Below are positions 62,622-64,000 of a DNA stretch of 64,000 nt, one piece after another. Source of the DNA: CAVSUZ01 sp963834715 (lineage in GTDB: Bacteria > Pseudomonadota > Alphaproteobacteria > Acetobacterales > Acetobacteraceae); contig CAWIDE010000012.1 of NCBI GenBank assembly GCA_963834715.1, positions 146,163 to 210,162 on the forward strand. The letters are read 5' to 3'. The notes beneath the pieces were generated by a model. It was not told where the DNA came from, did not search any database, and saw only the letters and a list, made by a program, of their open reading frames with translations. Each line of letters begins with the position of its first letter. The stretch's first letter is position 1. A program made the translations under genes and the position numbers.

Positions 62622-63751
62622 TAGGTTGTCCTTTCAGCGGGAAAATGAGCGTCACGCAGCAGGTCGCGCAGCAGATGCGGGTGTCCGAAGGCACCGGATT
62701 TCGAAACGACGGTGATCCCCTCCCAAGCGCCGCCGCGCAGCACAGAGCGAGGCAAGCCCGGGACGATGCAACCCTGCACCTCGAGGCTGCTCGCCCCGAG
62801 GGAAAGACACAGGCCCCGCAGCGTCTCCCCGCCGCCGACGAGCAGCGTGCCGGGTGGCGGAAGCCTTCCGACAAGCTCGTTCAATTCCGTGGCAATGCGG
62901 CGTGCCGCCTCGTCGCGAATAAGACCGTGAGGAAGCCCGATGCTGACGACGGCACGCCCCGTAGCGCGAAATCGAGCCGCGATCGCGGCCGCTTCGCCGG
63001 GCCCACCTTCCCGGAGCCGCAGCCAGTCCGAACCGCAGGCTTCCAGTTGTTCGGCAGTGACGGGATGATCGGAGCCAAATAGGCCGAGCAGTGGCAGGGG
63101 TAGAGGACTTTCGGCGCTCGAGGGGCTGCAATCGGCGAGTGCTTGTGCGAGCCCGCCGGTACCGATCCACAGCACGGGACCGGGCGTCGCCCGGCCAAGG
63201 GCTACGACACGGCTCAGTGCCTCATCACTGTCGGCATCGAAAATGCTGATGCCCGGCGGCAGCAGGAGGTCGAGCTGGCCTGACTGCGCGGTTACGCCCT
63301 GCTCCCGCAGACCCGCCACGATATCGCCGCCAACCGGCGCCCAATGCCCTGCCTGATTTCGCGCATGCTGGACGCCCGCACGGGTGATGCGGCCCTGATA
63401 GGGGAACGCAGGCGCCAGCACCCCACGCTCCCAGTTACCCGCCCGCACACGAGCCGCAACCTCCGCCAGCGTTGGCCCGCGCATCAGGCTGTCGATCTTC
63501 TTGAAAGGAATAGCCGCGCCGGTGAGCGTGGGGGCGAGCTCGTTAACGATGCGAACCGCTGACGCGATGTCCAGCTCCCGCGTGCCGCTGTCCAGCGCGG
63601 CGTTTTCCGGCAGCACGGACGGGATTGCCCCATGCCAGAACGCATGCACCGGCCCGGTGATGCCCACCAGCTCGGCCGCCGTATCGAGCGCGCCGGTCAG
63701 ATCATCAGCGAGTAGGCGCAGGCTGGTCACGGTGATTGTGGCCTTCGCCAT
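62621..63751 (-). CDS. DUF1537 four-carbon acid-sugar kinase (DtnK-like)
   Basis: This is a 376-residue kinase of the family shown to phosphorylate D-threonate, L-threonate or erythronate. The N-terminal LLADDLTGALDTAAELVGIT and IPFKKIDSLMRGP are the substrate-binding domain. The C-terminal nucleotide domain shows LVGGGETLRGL and VSKSGAFGHPHLL. Its start overlaps the IclR stop by 25 bases (or GTG 63730 could be used). It provides the phosphorylated substrate for PdxA2. Confidence 0.92.
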   Translation of the reverse strand: MAKATITVTSLRLLADDLTGALDTAAELVGITGPVHAFWHGAIPSVLPENAALDSGTRELDIASAVRIVNELAPTLTGAAIPFKKIDSLMRGPTLAEVAARVRAGNWERGVLAPAFPYQGRITRAGVQHARNQAGHWAPVGGDIVAGLREQGVTAQSGQLDLLLPPGISIFDADSDEALSRVVALGRATPGPVLWIGTGGLAQALADCSPSSAESPLPLPLLGLFGSDHPVTAEQLEACGSDWLRLREGGPGEAAAIAARFRATGRAVVSIGLPHGLIRDEAARRIATELNELVGRLPPPGTLLVGGGETLRGLCLSLGASSLEVQGCIVPGLPRSVLRGGAWEGITVVSKSGAFGHPHLLRDLLRDAHFPAERTT

Positions 63752-64000
63752 CCGACGCCAATCGCGCCTGCGGCATTGCGAACGGCGTCCGTTAGCTCCT
63801 TGGCGACGTGCAGGACTTCGGGCTTGGCAAGGGCGACGAACTCGTGAACCGGCATTCGACTGGCATCTATGGTGAAGCTGATGCCCGCCACCGGGTCGCC
63901 GGCGGTGTCCAGCACCGGCGCGGCGACAGTGCGCAGCCCATAAGCGTTCTCCCCGTCGGAGACAGCGTAGCCTTGGGCGCGCACCTCCCGCAGCCGATCG
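63727..64000 (-). CDS. IclR-family transcriptional regulator, C-terminal part
   Basis: The gene runs off the window. The visible end of the effector domain is VRAQGYAVSDGENAYGLRTV, then AAPVLDTAGDPVAGISFTID, a typical IclR signature. It sits at the head of the catabolic cluster and probably responds to its substrate. Confidence 0.85.
   Translation of the reverse strand, partial: DRLREVRAQGYAVSDGENAYGLRTVAAPVLDTAGDPVAGISFTIDASRMPVHEFVALAKPEVLHVAKELTDAVRNAAGAIGVGWRRPQSP

Overview
The window is GC-rich alphaproteobacterial DNA. The rRNA operon (16S, tRNA-Ile, tRNA-Ala, 23S, 5S, tRNA-fMet) and the gene families suggest a member of the Acetobacteraceae. That is my reading of the sequence, not the result of a search. 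The notable trait is genome decay: nested insertion sequences, many single-base frameshifts, truncated genes and dispersed palindromic repeats. Some frameshifts could be sequencing errors, but the insertion junctions with clean target duplications cannot be.

Layout. 1-11.6 kb is mostly housekeeping and stress genes: the end of a molybdenum hydroxylase subunit, a SoxC-type sulfite dehydrogenase with its cytochrome c, an HxlR regulator, uvrB, a broken FitAB-type toxin-antitoxin pair, an Ada-AlkA fusion with ogt, a racemase-like protein and a KirBac potassium channel. 11.6-22.5 kb is one IS1634-type element about 2 kb long. It is split by a 5.86-kb segment (HU relic, lipoprotein, L,D-transpeptidase, IS5 copy) and by an IS66 element with a perfect 8-bp target duplication. 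22.5-28.9 kb carries a frameshifted MFS gene, a MOSC protein and clpB. The clpB 3' end is duplicated on the far side of a parDE-like pair and is followed by a 32-bp tandem array.

29.4-37.8 kb is a wrecked defence island. A small EACC1-like protein is translationally coupled to a caspase-like, membrane-anchored protease, and an AIPR-family abortive-infection gene lies next to it. Each large gene is cut by a copy of the same IS3-family element, and the second copy is itself cut by an IS1380 element. Removing the insertions and one copy of each target duplication restores both reading frames exactly. 37.8-42.5 kb holds repeats, small genes (DUF2630, GIY-YIG, TetR-like) and antitoxin/toxin relics. 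42.5-48.8 kb is the rRNA operon. Its 23S gene has an intervening sequence at helix 45, and related palindromic elements sit in two of the operon spacers.

48.8-64 kb is read entirely on the minus strand and looks like one long catabolic cluster: IclR regulator, DUF1537 kinase, PdxA2-type dehydrogenase, Fe-alcohol dehydrogenase, DapA-family aldolase, SSS transporter, sialidase-like protein, SDR, FAD oxidase, GapN, Pyk fragment, TpiA, enolase fragment, GpmI and an MFS transporter. The kinase and PdxA2 families convert four-carbon sugar acids such as D-threonate to DHAP. TpiA, GapN, GpmI, Eno and Pyk would then take DHAP to pyruvate, so the cluster appears to have been a complete private route that is now breaking down.
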